A stretch of 52,935 nucleotides of DNA. Origin: Lichtheimia corymbifera B2541 (Eukaryota > Mucoromycota > Mucoromycetes > Mucorales > Lichtheimiaceae). Below, one piece after another: positions 12,801 through 23,404 of the stretch; the first letter of the stretch is position 1, and every line of letters begins with the position of its first letter. The notes under the pieces are model-generated. The model worked only from the letters and a program-made list of their open reading frames with translations. It searched no databases and was not told the DNA's origin. The stretch lies in assembly GCA_000697475.1 (NCBI GenBank), contig JNEU01000905.1, forward strand, positions 1-52,935, read 5' to 3'. The position numbers were made by a program, and so were the translations under genes.

Positions 12801-13925
12801 ATGCCTTTTTCTGAACATGAATGTACGACACACCGCCTTGTTCTTTGACGCCAAGTACCCAGGAAGCATCCTTCTTGAGATAGATTTCATTATTCTCGGA
12901 AAGACCCCACACTTGCTTCTCGCATGCATCGCGACGAGAGGTCTGGCACACATAGGCATGTTCTTCCAATTGCTCAGCACCCAATACAAGTCCACTACGC
13001 TTGTTGACAAGATGACCGGTGCTAGCTTCATACGTCCACAATTGGTACTCGTATTCTTCCTCAGTTTGACGCAATGCACCAACAACGACACGACCACCTT
13101 CTTGCTTGGCATCCACACCCATGAACAATCCCTCGCCTTGTTGTGCCTTGAGCAAAAAGGGCGTGCTAGGGAATGTGCCCACTGGAAGACTGAAGCTTTG
13201 CTGATCCTTTTGTTGGCTCACGGCTATCATTATTATTGACAATCAGTACCAACGACAAGAGATTATAAAGTACACGGCATCTCTATTTACCTCGCTGTTC
13301 ATCATTATCATCATTGTTGCTGTTCGAGCTCTTTTTGATCACATGGGTCTCTTGAGTGGTGGTGGTCTTGATCACAGGGACAACAAACGTCCATTGCTGT
13401 TCTTTGCCAGGCTTGTCAGCACTCTGCAAATGTGCTCGAAGACCTTCACGTCGAGAGAAAAAGGATTCCTTAATGCCGAGCACAAGCGACTTGTCATTCT
13501 TGAGACAGATACGACCATCCTCAGTGAGAGAGAATTGTTGGTGGACCTCCTTTTCAGCTATGTTGCTGCTCTGCACAATCTCAGTACCGGTTTTGGCATT
13601 GCCTAGTTTCAAAGCGTGTAAGGAGGATGAAACAAGATCATCATTAAGAATATCCTTACCTTGGTGGACCTCCATGGAAAAGCCAGTTTGCTTGTTGACA
13701 AGAAGTCCCTTTTCATTGTAACGCCACAATTGAGCATCAGGACTGGTGGTATTGAGAGATGAAATGACAACGTGCGATCCTTCGCTTTCTTGTGATGCGG
13801 TCAATACATAGCCGTTTTGATGCTTGATAAAGAACCAGCCTAGAATACAGCTCTTGTCAATACAATACTCGTTAAACATCCATCACATGATCCTTACTCT
13901 CAGGAAAAGCTTGCTGTGTGGACAT
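6870..13925 (-). CDS. Large beta-trefoil (ricin-B-like) and helical-repeat protein, 2212 aa
   Basis: Exons in transcript order: 13925-13898, 13839-13291, 13223-10725, 10664-7537, 7484-7410, 7350-7183, 7122-7023, 6961-6870. I do not recognise the full protein. The N-terminus has three beta-trefoil-like modules (about 1-185, 193-335, 345-510) with repeated QLWRY/QLWTY/QLWRF signatures, the carbohydrate-binding fold also found in ricin-type lectins; no catalytic toxin domain is present. Next come a long Ser/Thr/Glu/Lys-rich helical region, a Gly/Ala-rich hydrophobic stretch (about 1167-1190) followed by a His/Glu-rich stretch, then four repeats of about 135 aa near 1406, 1579, 1736 and 1929, each starting around VTEYTITRI or a variant. 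Exon 6 encodes Ser-Gly/Ser-Asp repeats (2094-2149) and the end is Lys-rich. Strong codon bias (AAG, GTC, ATC, CTC) and a CT-rich leader at about 13940-13995 suggest high expression. A structural or cell-wall/septal role is only a guess. Confidence 0.8.
7183..7350 (-). repeat. Minisatellite exon encoding Ser-Gly/Ser-Asp repeats
   Basis: On the plus strand this is a run of near-identical 6- and 12-base units (gaatcagagcc, gaaccagagcc and similar). It forms one whole 168-base in-frame exon of the large gene, giving SDSG-type repeats. Such tracts change length readily without shifting frame. Confidence 0.85.
7555..9525 (-). repeat. Four tandem coding repeats of about 400 bp
   Basis: Within exon 4 of the large gene, four homologous blocks lie near 9525-9115, 9005-8595, 8535-8125 and 7955-7555, separated by Lys/Ser-rich linkers of variable length. 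The first two are almost identical in nucleotide sequence, pointing to a recent duplication or gene conversion; the third and fourth are more diverged. Each block encodes amphipathic helices. Confidence 0.85.
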
Positions 13926-16900
13926 GGTGTGGTATCTTGTTGTTGGGTAGAGAAAAAGAAGAAGGGTATATCAAGAAAGAAAAGAGAGGTGGAAAACAAA
14001 CACGTCGTGTGAGATGGGTGGTGTATAAAACGGTTGCATGCTCGGGAAACCAACAGCATATGTTAGTTAGAGACCAAGGATCTCGTACACGTAACTCAAA
14101 GTAGCACAATGCTCTGAACCCAAGCATTTGTCTCGTTGCAACCATGCAATGCTGTGTTACACGCACACCCGATGTTGGGCTTGTGTATTCCTCTATGCCG
14201 TGACACCAACTCGCCATGACAAGTTCCAGCAACGCATTCTTTTTTTCGCTAAAGCATTTGTCAACTCGATACCATACAATGGTAATGAGCCATATATTGA
14301 GAATAAGCATAAAGTATGATAACCAATATGCACACAAAACAACAGCAGGCATAGAAACGCGCGGTGTTGCCCATGATGCACTGTCGTGAGCGAGGAGGGC
14401 GTTCCATCATGATAAGCTCAAAATGATACTGCTTACCTTTGGTTCATGTTTCGGAGGCCTCCACGTTCCTGGATATGTCCAACTTTCCTTTCCTGAACCA
14501 TCTCCATCATGTCATGTTCCTTACATATATTTTTCTTCATATAACGCGTACGTCAGCGCACAACATAATGTCGCATGAAAACATGCACTCTGTATAGTCC
14601 AACAACAGCTACTCCATCTCGTTTCCGATAATGACGATCTCTGGGAAATAAAAGTTGGCAGCAGACTGCTGATTATTTGTTTGTATGTATGTGGATTTGC
14701 AGACGGGTGCACGCCCATTTGGCAAATGTTTGATTTTTCATGCATGTTCGATGGCGGTTTATAATAAAAAGCACCAATGATAGTAAGATGACCTTACATC
14801 AGAGCAGTAGTGGTGTAAACAATCAACAACATTGCTGTTGCACGGCCATTGGCACAAGGGAACAACAACATGCCATGTATACATTCCAATAAGCATCACC
14901 CTCCATCACTTGCTGTTCCAGACCCCCACAATACAGTGGTCCGGCAAAACGCGTCAAATGCTAAGAATTATTACGCTCGCTTCGTATGTGTGTCGTTTCA
15001 CTGCAGCAATTGCGTACAAGAATTTAAGGGTCTGACACATGAGACGACTACTTTTTGCTGCTGCTATCTCACACCTGTAGTATGTTTGTGGCAGAAGGGC
15101 ATTGATCCGTGTTCCGAGGAACCCATCCAATGGGTAAAGATGCATATAAATAGTATACTATGCCGCCGTACGGAAGTGTTCCCGGTGAGTGAGAGCCAGA
15201 TCCAATTTCGACCCAAACCATCATCTTACGATTAATTTGTGGAAATTTGTGCACACCTTATTCTTGGCGTATACTCAATGTCCAGAACGATTCGCTCTCT
15301 ATAGGGGATCTCTGGGTGTCGCGTACATATATGCCCACGGTGGCAAGTAGTAGTATGTTTCCTTTTTCTTTCCCATCAGCTGCAATCAAAGCTTAAGGGG
15401 GTCTCTGTGTTACCCATAGTTCGAGCTCCACTCGTCATTTGCACTTGACATTTGCATTGCTGGTAAAGTAAAGAGAGAGAGAGAAAGCAGTTATTTTGTT
15501 TCAGGCATATACCAAGCATGCTTACATGCATGAGCATGGCTAAGAACGTTTTATGCTTTTTACTTTGTGCCACATCCGTGTTTTACGACTTTTACACCCA
15601 ATGTTTAAATATACAAAGGTCAATGGTTTTCTATGATAGGAAGCGTACTCCTTATTTTTATCCTGCCAAGCTACCGTTTTGTGATAAAATGTAATAGCGA
15701 GAGAAAGGCAATGTAAAACGAATAGTTTGTGCTGCTGTGTCTGGCATTTTGTGATGCCACATGATGGGCGGAAGCAGCTCTGAGCAAGAAAAATGATCGT
15801 CTGTGTGCAACCTAATAGAGAATAGCGCATGCGGCACAAGAGATGCAAGCCAGCTGTAACGTGATATGTATATAAGCTTTAACGTTGAGTGGCTACATCC
15901 ATCTTGCTCGAGGAAAAAGGAGCTCGTTTATGTTTGGAATGTGGCAAATAGTGTATATTGCATTGCAGGTGATCATAAGGCTACTACTGTATATCCCAAA
16001 CAATGCATGTCTTTTATGTACAAGTGGTACTGTAAAGTGGGTAGAGACGTTTGGGGCGTATGATACAGTATCCATCTTCCATTTTGTAATGCTGAGCATC
16101 CATGGTGTTCAGTGGTTGTGATCGCATCGAGATGATCCACGTGACGAAAAGCGCTACATACATGAAATGAGGGTTGTTACAGCTCATAGCAATGGATGGA
16201 GTTGAACCTTTGCATAATGACATTGCACCCCAAATCAAATACTTGTAGTAGCATGACCACTTCCCGAGAAACATGGCTCTTGACTATCACATCGCTTCCT
16301 GAATCAATGAACCAAGCATATCATCTTGATTAACACGCTATGTAATTTAATGACAATGACATACCGTTATTAATTTGCTTAAACAAGATGCGGGAACCAT
16401 ATACCGGGGAATCAACAAAAGAACACCTCAAAGTTAAAGAAAGTACCATGTTCCATCATGCCGAGTGTAGCAACAGTGCTAATCGTTGACGTGGCTTGTG
16501 TTCGTTTCTCCAACAGGTGATAATGTAGAAGGTCTCATGGCACGTGAATAATGCACGTTAAGGAACAACGCTTTTATGAACAAAGCATAAGGATGGATGA
16601 TTGCTAAGAATATGTAATTAAGATATTTAGGCACGCAATTTATTGCCCATACAATCTAAGATGCATCATTGTTGAGATGTTCTCGACAAAGATACAAGAA
16701 GACTGGAGAAGACATCTCCTTGATCGTGGTAGCGCGGGATGAAATTTACCCGTTTAGGCAACCAATTTTCCTTTTCAGTGCAATTGGAGAAGCACAAATA
16801 TATACACAATCAAGGGCACATACAAGAGATCCAGATCAGATGCCGTTTCTTGGCAAAGGGATTCTTTATGTTGTTGTTTCCATGGTAATGGGGTTGCCTG

Positions 16901-17693
16901 GGAATGACTTCATTTGTAGGATGACAAGCAAAGAAGGTAGTACATATGCCGAGAGGCGCTGTTTTATTATTATACCTTTTCTGTGGGCCAAGACAAGGCG
17001 CAAGGAAATGGCCAAAAGTCACCGACATTATGCATAAAGAAGGAGATGTGAGTCATAGGAATATATACGCAAATAACATATGATGGTACCTTGGTCCACA
17101 GAACCTGATCAAAGAATACCCACCAGGGATACGATCTTCTCCTTCTTCTTCTTTGTGACGTACCAAGAATAGGTAGCTCCTCAATAACGGGGATGATAAG
17201 GGCGTGATATGACAATGCATTGAAAGAACAGCCATAACCCTATTTTGTGTAAAGAGGCGTCAATGGCGCCGCCATGCATGAATCGATGGAAGTTTCGATT
17301 CTCGGCATTCCTTTGTATCAGGTTTGTAACAAAGTACACGTTAAGCATATATACGCAGCCACAAAACGATTACTACTTTAACAAGGAGCAACAAGAGGGG
17401 GTTGCCAAGCCTGATATTCTTAACAACATTGGCATCAGGGCAATTTTCAGGCTACGCAAAATTGCGCGGTTTGATATCAAGATGTGTAACACAGCATAAT
17501 TACTGCTCTCTATCTCTCTTTCTCAGCATATGCATTACAAGGTCATGGGATATAGAATGTACGATATCAGCATGCAGCTGAGATTTATATTGATGGCTGG
17601 TGGTAAAATAATGTGGAATGACAAACTTTTGGTATATACAAATGGTAAAAAAAAGTATGCGTGTACTAGTAATGTAGTGTAATAAAAGAGTAA
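13926..17693. other. Long intergenic stretch, no supported gene
   Basis: About 3.8 kb without a frame that can be spliced into a believable protein. The part next to 13926 is the promoter and CT-rich leader of the large gene. Short frames elsewhere lack splice partners, domains or codon bias. No tRNA cloverleaf, rRNA or clear repeat was seen. A long non-coding RNA or lost genes cannot be excluded. Confidence 0.5.
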
Positions 17694-18209
17694 TTAATAG
17701 CAAGATGCTGGAGATACGGGGGATAAGTGGAAGTTATGGTGATCATCATCGGATCGGCACGTGGATGTATTGTTGTAATGTGTAAGAAAGCGGGGAGATG
17801 TACCGAGGATGGCACCCGTGTCAATGCACAGTTTTGGTCTGAGATGGTGTTGTTTTTGCCAATGCGGCTTGTTGCTGTTATTATTGCCATCGCCGCTGCA
17901 TTGTGATTTGACGATCACTTGATGACCCAACGATGGTGTACGACGGCAAGCATTGGGTATCCCTGATAGATCAAGCGGGGCGATCATTGGTCGCTTGTTG
18001 CTAGGTGCTGGTCGGTGAGTGAGGGGGCGTTTTGGTTTGATGGATGGTGATGATGATGATGATTCTCTTGCAGTGGATGAAGATGTAGGTGCTGAGTGAG
18101 GCCGTGACAAGAGGAAAAACATGTCCCCTGACGTACGATCGTATTCAGCATCGCTGTATGTGAGGTGCACGGTATCCAAATCAGCACTGAATCGAACAGA
18201 CTTTTTCAT
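17694..18209 (-). CDS. Small protein with PP1-docking-like N-terminus, 171 aa, single exon
   Basis: The ATG at 18209 opens a frame of 171 codons starting MKKSVRFS. KSVRF fits the RVxF-type docking motif ([RK]-x-V-x-F) used by many proteins that bind protein phosphatase 1. It is followed by VHLTYSDAEYDR, a conserved-looking segment. The rest is Ser/Pro-rich and probably disordered, with poly-Ser and Asn/His runs. A TATA box on the minus strand (18286-18291) lies about 80 bases upstream. A regulatory subunit or substrate of PP1 is possible; that is inference from the motif alone. It lies downstream of the MFS transporter gene on the same strand. Confidence 0.65.
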   Translation of the reverse strand: MKKSVRFSADLDTVHLTYSDAEYDRTSGDMFFLLSRPHSAPTSSSTARESSSSSPSIKPKRPLTHRPAPSNKRPMIAPLDLSGIPNACRRTPSLGHQVIVKSQCSGDGNNNSNKPHWQKQHHLRPKLCIDTGAILGTSPRFLTHYNNTSTCRSDDDHHNFHLSPVSPASCY

Positions 18210-18285
18210 GGTGGGTAAAGATGTTGGTATCGTGTACTTAAAGAATTGAGTGGAGAAAAGAAAGAAAGTAGCAAGCTTTACCGCC

Positions 18286-18291
18286 TTTATA
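18286..18291 (-). promoter_or_regulatory. TATA box of the 171-aa protein gene
   Basis: TATAAA read on the minus strand, about 77 bases before the ATG at 18209. Confidence 0.5.
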
Positions 18292-18596
18292 TATCTACCA
18301 TTCTTTGTTCTCCAAACTCATGTTTCTATTTATAGCTTTCCAAATCAATGCTCTAAAAATATGCGCCACGGTGGCGCATGAATTTCCAAGTACGTGGCTC
18401 CCCTCATTCATCCCGTTCCATCCGCCCGTTCCTGAACGATCGCTCATTTCAACACCACATCGATGTACCGAAACTATTTACACCATTTCTTTTTTCCAGA
18501 TCTGCATTATGCATCCCAATCTACATGATAAAAGTAGCGCAAATGATGTTCAACAAGCTTTATTGGTCCATTTTCCATGACCGTTTTCTATGATGG

Positions 18597-20656
18597 CTAA
18601 TGATAATCACTACTTTCAATCCGTGCTTTACGCCACTTTGAGCCAAAAATAAGTAGCGTTGGGAGCAAAACACCACTCTTGACCACCAGAATCAAGCCAA
18701 GTGTTGTATACATCCATCCAACACCTATCCCTTGGATTCCAGGTTCAATGACCGCCGATGCTGCTGCACTACATCATAATGCCATTGTGAGCATGCAATG
18801 ACGTGGATGGTATATGTGTATTTTCTCCTCTACAAAATGCTCCTTTTTCGTGTGAAGCTCCTCTCCTACCATCACACAATCCCCTTTTTTTCCCACTCTG
18901 ACATACATAATTTCATCATGCACTTCTTTTTGTGTCCCTTGCATTCGCGACTTACCCCAACAGACAACGAGACAAATTGTTGGATGCCGTAATCGAGGCC
19001 CCTTTGCCTGGATTCAGGTCTATCATCAGCGTCTGCATTGCATTGCTAGTACCAGTGACGCATATACCAACTAGGAACATAGTTATATACAGCTGCTGCA
19101 TATGCACAATACCTCTGATTTCTCCCTCCCGCATTAACTTACAAAGAAATTGCAAAATCAGTGGCACTGCAATATGAACATGCTGTTGCAGTACCCATCC
19201 ATATGTAAGTGTCACAATGGATTCGACCACTCCGTAGATCCACAAAGTCTTTAGTCGACATTGGAAAAGCGGAAAATCAGCAGGCAATGCAAAACGAGCT
19301 TGTTTGTTATTGGGCGGCTCCAATCCATACTTTTTTGCTGTTGCCTTGAATCGCTTATCCATAAGATGGCCATTTGAGAACGCGCCCAAAACACAACCAA
19401 CACCGAGGGGAATGTAGCACAACCCCACTTGAAGCTCATTGAGGCCGTAGATCGATGCATATAAATTTGGGATCGACACCATGATAGCATACATGACGCC
19501 AGCGATAACCCCATAGTAGAATAGAATCATTGCTAGTTCCGGTTGAAGAAAGTAGAGCAAGGGTGCTAGTAGATTGGGTCGGCTGCGATGATCCATATTG
19601 GGCCTTGCTTCGATCGATGCATTCGATGAATGCTTCGAGCGACGATGATGCTGAAACCACTGAAACGGTGTCGGGTTGGCATATCCAGAGCCATTGCCTA
19701 CCAGGATACGTAGCGTCTCTGGCAAGAATAAGAGGATGGCAATAAATAAGATCCCAGAGTAAAAAGTCATGATCCAAAATGTCCACCTTGGGAAAAAAGT
19801 ATTTCATTTGTGTCACAAGTAATCAAGCGAGAGACACAGCGTAATTACCTCCAGTCCAGCTGTTCCGTTACAGCACCTCCAATGATGGGGGCAATTACAG
19901 GTCCTAAAAGTTGCATGGATGATACGTAAGCGCTCAAAGTGCCTCGCCTAAAGGCATGTATAGTGAGCTCATAGCAATTAAGAATGTAAGATGTCATTTA
20001 GTAGCTTACTCTGATGGTAATGCAATATCACTCATGACGCCAGATCCTGACAATGATGAAAGACCACATGTTACTACTGCATAGTTGCTGTCATTGTGCA
20101 TATGATATCATGGTATACACACCCAGTGCAATAACAGAGCTTGATCCAAAAGCTTGGAGCATACGCAATACCAGTAGTGATGCATAGTCGGGTGCAAGAG
20201 CACAACCCACACAGGTGCCTAAATACACAATCAGGGTTGACAAGTAAATTGGACGACGTCCCCAAGAATCAGAAAGCGAGCCCCATAAGGTTGGAGAAAC
20301 TCCTTGAAACACCATGTAACATGTAACCGTGAGATTGATAAGTGTCGCTGTCGTGTTTAATTCCTTTTCGGGTATAATAAAAGCAAGATTGAAATCAGCA
20401 CAGCTTTTTACGATGTTAGAGTGTTCCTGACCTCTTGGATGGCATTCAATCCCGGGAGATAAATGCTTCCTGACATTGGAGATATCAGACCTGTCAACGA
20501 AACAAGAATGGAAATGGCCACCTTTTGCTTCCATGAATAGATTGAGAAAGGTTGTTGCAGTTGCTGCTGATCATTCTTGTCTGCAATCGAAAGCTGCTGC
20601 ATCGTGTTTTCTCCGCTGTTCGCCTCCACCACGCTTGCTCTTTCATTAGCTTCCAT
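18597..20656 (-). CDS. MFS transporter, drug:H+ antiporter-1 (DHA1) type, 534 aa
   Basis: Exons in transcript order: 20656-20432, 20363-20123, 20046-20010, 19947-19849, 19786-18956, 18768-18597. The protein has a polar N-tail, then membrane segments beginning near residue 45 and the typical SGSIYLPGLNAIQ after helix 1. The family motif between helices 2 and 3 reads GSLSDSWGRRP (about 100-110), followed by LRMLQAFGSSSVIALG in helix 4. A central cytoplasmic loop follows LPETLR. The C-terminal half ends with NNLSRCLLG and a final pair of helices. DHA1 proteins export drugs, polyamines or other small molecules across the plasma membrane by proton exchange; the substrate here is unknown. The last intron (18769-18955, 187 nt) is about three times longer than the others. 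Without it the protein would stop at 18952 and lose its last helices. The start at 20656 is preferred over upstream codons because it gives a normal N-tail. Confidence 0.9.
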
Positions 20657-21468
20657 AGTGATAAAGAGAGCAGCAAAAATGCAAATCAAAGCTTTTGCTG
20701 GTAGTGTGCATTTATGATAGACAAAACGCCAAAGTTTACCCGCTATTGGAAAAAAGCAACGTAATGCCTTTTCAAATTTGGTATTATGTGGCGCGATGCA
20801 CGGATCCAGTGTCACCGATTTTATCTCACGTCTCTTTTTTTTTCCTATATCAATACCTTTTGAGTCTCAACGGAGGGTTTGTATGAATTAGAAGTATGCA
20901 TGGATCATTGTTATCCATAGCGCTCTTTGTTGTTTGCAGTCATTTTCTTCATCACAATGGGATTTTGACTCTCTTTCTAAGGGATCCTTTGTTGTCAATG
21001 TAAGGATTATCATTGTGCAATATTGACATGCCCTTGGTACAACACTATTGGTGCATGAGCACGTCGATCAAGGGACACAGGGAATTCTGACGAGCCGAGA
21101 TAAGGCCCGACTCAAGTGCAATAAAGATATTCATCCAGTCACCAGATCCGGCATCTTTTCGAAAAGAAGCTGATGCAACGGGACAACAAGCTATCCGCGG
21201 CCTCATTGTTCCAGAACCTGGCTACATGAACCGACCCAATGGGCGCATATATGAACATGTGATTTGCAAGCGCGATACCAAAAGGCTAGAAGAATAAACA
21301 TCCCATTTGTTGTTTAAAAGAGAGACCATCAGTGTATTCTATACCATTGGAGTATTGTGTGTCAAAAAGTACTAGTAACGGGGAGGAGCAGGGGGAGTAT
21401 AAATAATACAAAGGCGTGATGGTTATGGCAGTAGTAGTAGTAGTAGTAATAATGGGAGAGCTATGCTA
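20657..21468. other. Intergenic between MFS and ZIP genes
   Basis: This holds the MFS promoter side and the ZIP 3' flank. A short GTA-repeat microsatellite (21431-21449) sits just after the ZIP stop codon in transcript direction. No gene seen. Confidence 0.5.
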
Positions 21469-22817
21469 TTATATGGATTCAAGGAATGAAGAAGCTGCCA
21501 CGCAAAAGATACCCAAAAAGAAGAAAGGAAGCACTTGTTTATGTTTCGTATCAGCTTTGATGGCTTGAGGAAGCATACTCTGCAATGAAAAGAGTAAGTA
21601 CACTGATAACAACGATCCTGTTCGATTATTATTGGCTTACCTGAACCGTGATCAAGGTCATCATCCCACTGACCAAGGAAAATACCATACCAAACATCAG
21701 GTTTTCTTGAGATTTGTCAATGCTCTGGAGTAGGAAATAACCAATCATTGCGCCAAGGGGTTGTGACAGACCACCAAGCAATGAAGCCCATCCAAATGCC
21801 GCAGTTCTTGAACGGAGAGCAAAATAAAGGGGAAGTGCAATCATGAAGCCTTCAGTTAGGTTGTGAATCGACATGGCAGCTGCTACGCTCCATCCAAGAC
21901 TCGAAGATGCTTGATTAGAGACAAACATGATAAGGCCCTCTATTTGTTTATTTGTATTAGTAATGCAGCCCTTTTCCATAACAGCATTGGTTGTTGTTTA
22001 CCTGGAAATTTATGTACACCAATAGCAACCGCTGTCTGGATACCAATGCGAAGGAAACTATGCGAGTCCTCAGATGAATCATCGTGGTCGTCGTGATGAT
22101 GGTTATCATTGTCTTGATGATGGTGGTGGTGGTGGTCATGATGGTGATGATCATGTTGTTGTCCTCTTGTTGCCATTGAATGGATTCGAAAGTGCGCTTC
22201 ACTAAATGGTGCTACTACAGCCTTCGTAGTGGTTGTCCCATATTGTGTAGAACCTTGAGCAGAAACAGGGTGATGCTTGATGCTATGACGTTCGGTATAT
22301 GCTATGGTTCTACTGCCGGCTGACGTATGACCATCTTCTTCATCATGATTGCTTGTTGTAGAGGTTGAGGAAGACGAGCTACAATGACCAGATTCTTCAT
22401 CTCGTCGTTGATCCATGCTTGGAGAACCACCACATGCATGTACAGCACCAGGTGTACACCAGTGAATGATACGGGTCAAGATAAGCGTGAACAATGCTCC
22501 ACCAAAGAAACCAACATACACCAGATAACTATCATCCAGTCGCTCAACAGCTTCTGGTAATAGTACAGCCAATGACGAGTAAAGGAGAACACCTGATGCT
22601 AATGCCATAGATGCCGCAAGAAAGGATTGGTTTTCGAGTATAGACTTTTGGGGCCATAGTGTATCGATAAATACAATGGATGCTATAGACAACAACAAAG
22701 GTGTGAGGAATAAAAGGATACTCAACGATCGCTTCAGGATTTACCTCCAATGACACAAGCAATAGATGAGATGAGGACTAGCAATGAGCCTTGTAAATGT
22801 TGAGAGCTGATGGTCAT
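21469..22817 (-). CDS. ZIP-family metal (zinc) transporter with His-rich loop, 387 aa
   Basis: Exons in transcript order: 22817-22745, 22682-22002, 21939-21641, 21579-21469. A hydrophobic N-terminal helix is followed by two more. Then comes a long cytosolic loop of about 150 residues ending in a dense His/Asp cluster (about 199-225). The family hallmarks follow: HKFPEG (about 247-252) in helix 4 and SIHNLTEG in helix 5, whose His, Asn and Glu residues line the metal path. ZIP carriers move zinc or iron into the cytosol from outside or from organelles. The loop length and HKFPEG resemble the vacuolar ZRT3/ZIP11-like branch, so release of stored zinc is plausible but not proven. The His loop probably senses or binds metal. 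Confidence 0.92.
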
Positions 22818-23404
22818 CGTGGACGGGGGTATGTTGATAAGGGAAGAAAAAAGAAAAGGAAAATGGTGGATGGGCGTAACCGCTAAGGTACATATTCTCC
22901 CATCCAATCATGCAGCAAGGAGGTTACAAACGCGGGGTGCGAGCCCGTATTAAGACTAAACCCTTGCTCAGTTCAATAACATATTCTATCTTCGTCTCCA
23001 TTATATCCCATCTTCAAAATGTCACTGATGGATATTGTTATCCTTCAAAGCATAATCCCCCAGACCTGTTTTTAAGACAAGAGCTATCCCCCTAGCTGTA
23101 ATCATTGCCTCACTACTACTTATGAACATGTGCAAGATCCTGTCATAATACACAATTACATGCTGTTCAACGGTAGCTGAATAGTTTGAATGCATTAGAG
23201 ACTAGTTTTCATTTAAAATCTTAGGATTTCGTATAGCATAAAGAATCTCAAATAGAGAGGCTGATGGTTGCCATGATACGATGTGCATGAATTTGTGAGA
23301 GCTGAGTTTCACCTCTTGAGTAACCCGCACATTCCCCATTGTCACGACCATTTCACACATGCAAAATCAATGATATTTAATAACAATAATGAATATGAAT
23401 GTCT
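22818..23404. other. Intergenic, ZIP upstream / KRI1 downstream
   Basis: Spacer between two minus-strand genes: ZIP promoter side at left, KRI1 3' flank at right. No gene or repeat seen. Confidence 0.5.

Noticed and set aside
7558..13239. Long plus-strand frames (up to 223 aa) opposite the large gene
   Set aside because: They result from the strong codon bias and repeats of the minus-strand gene; all are antisense shadows without domains.
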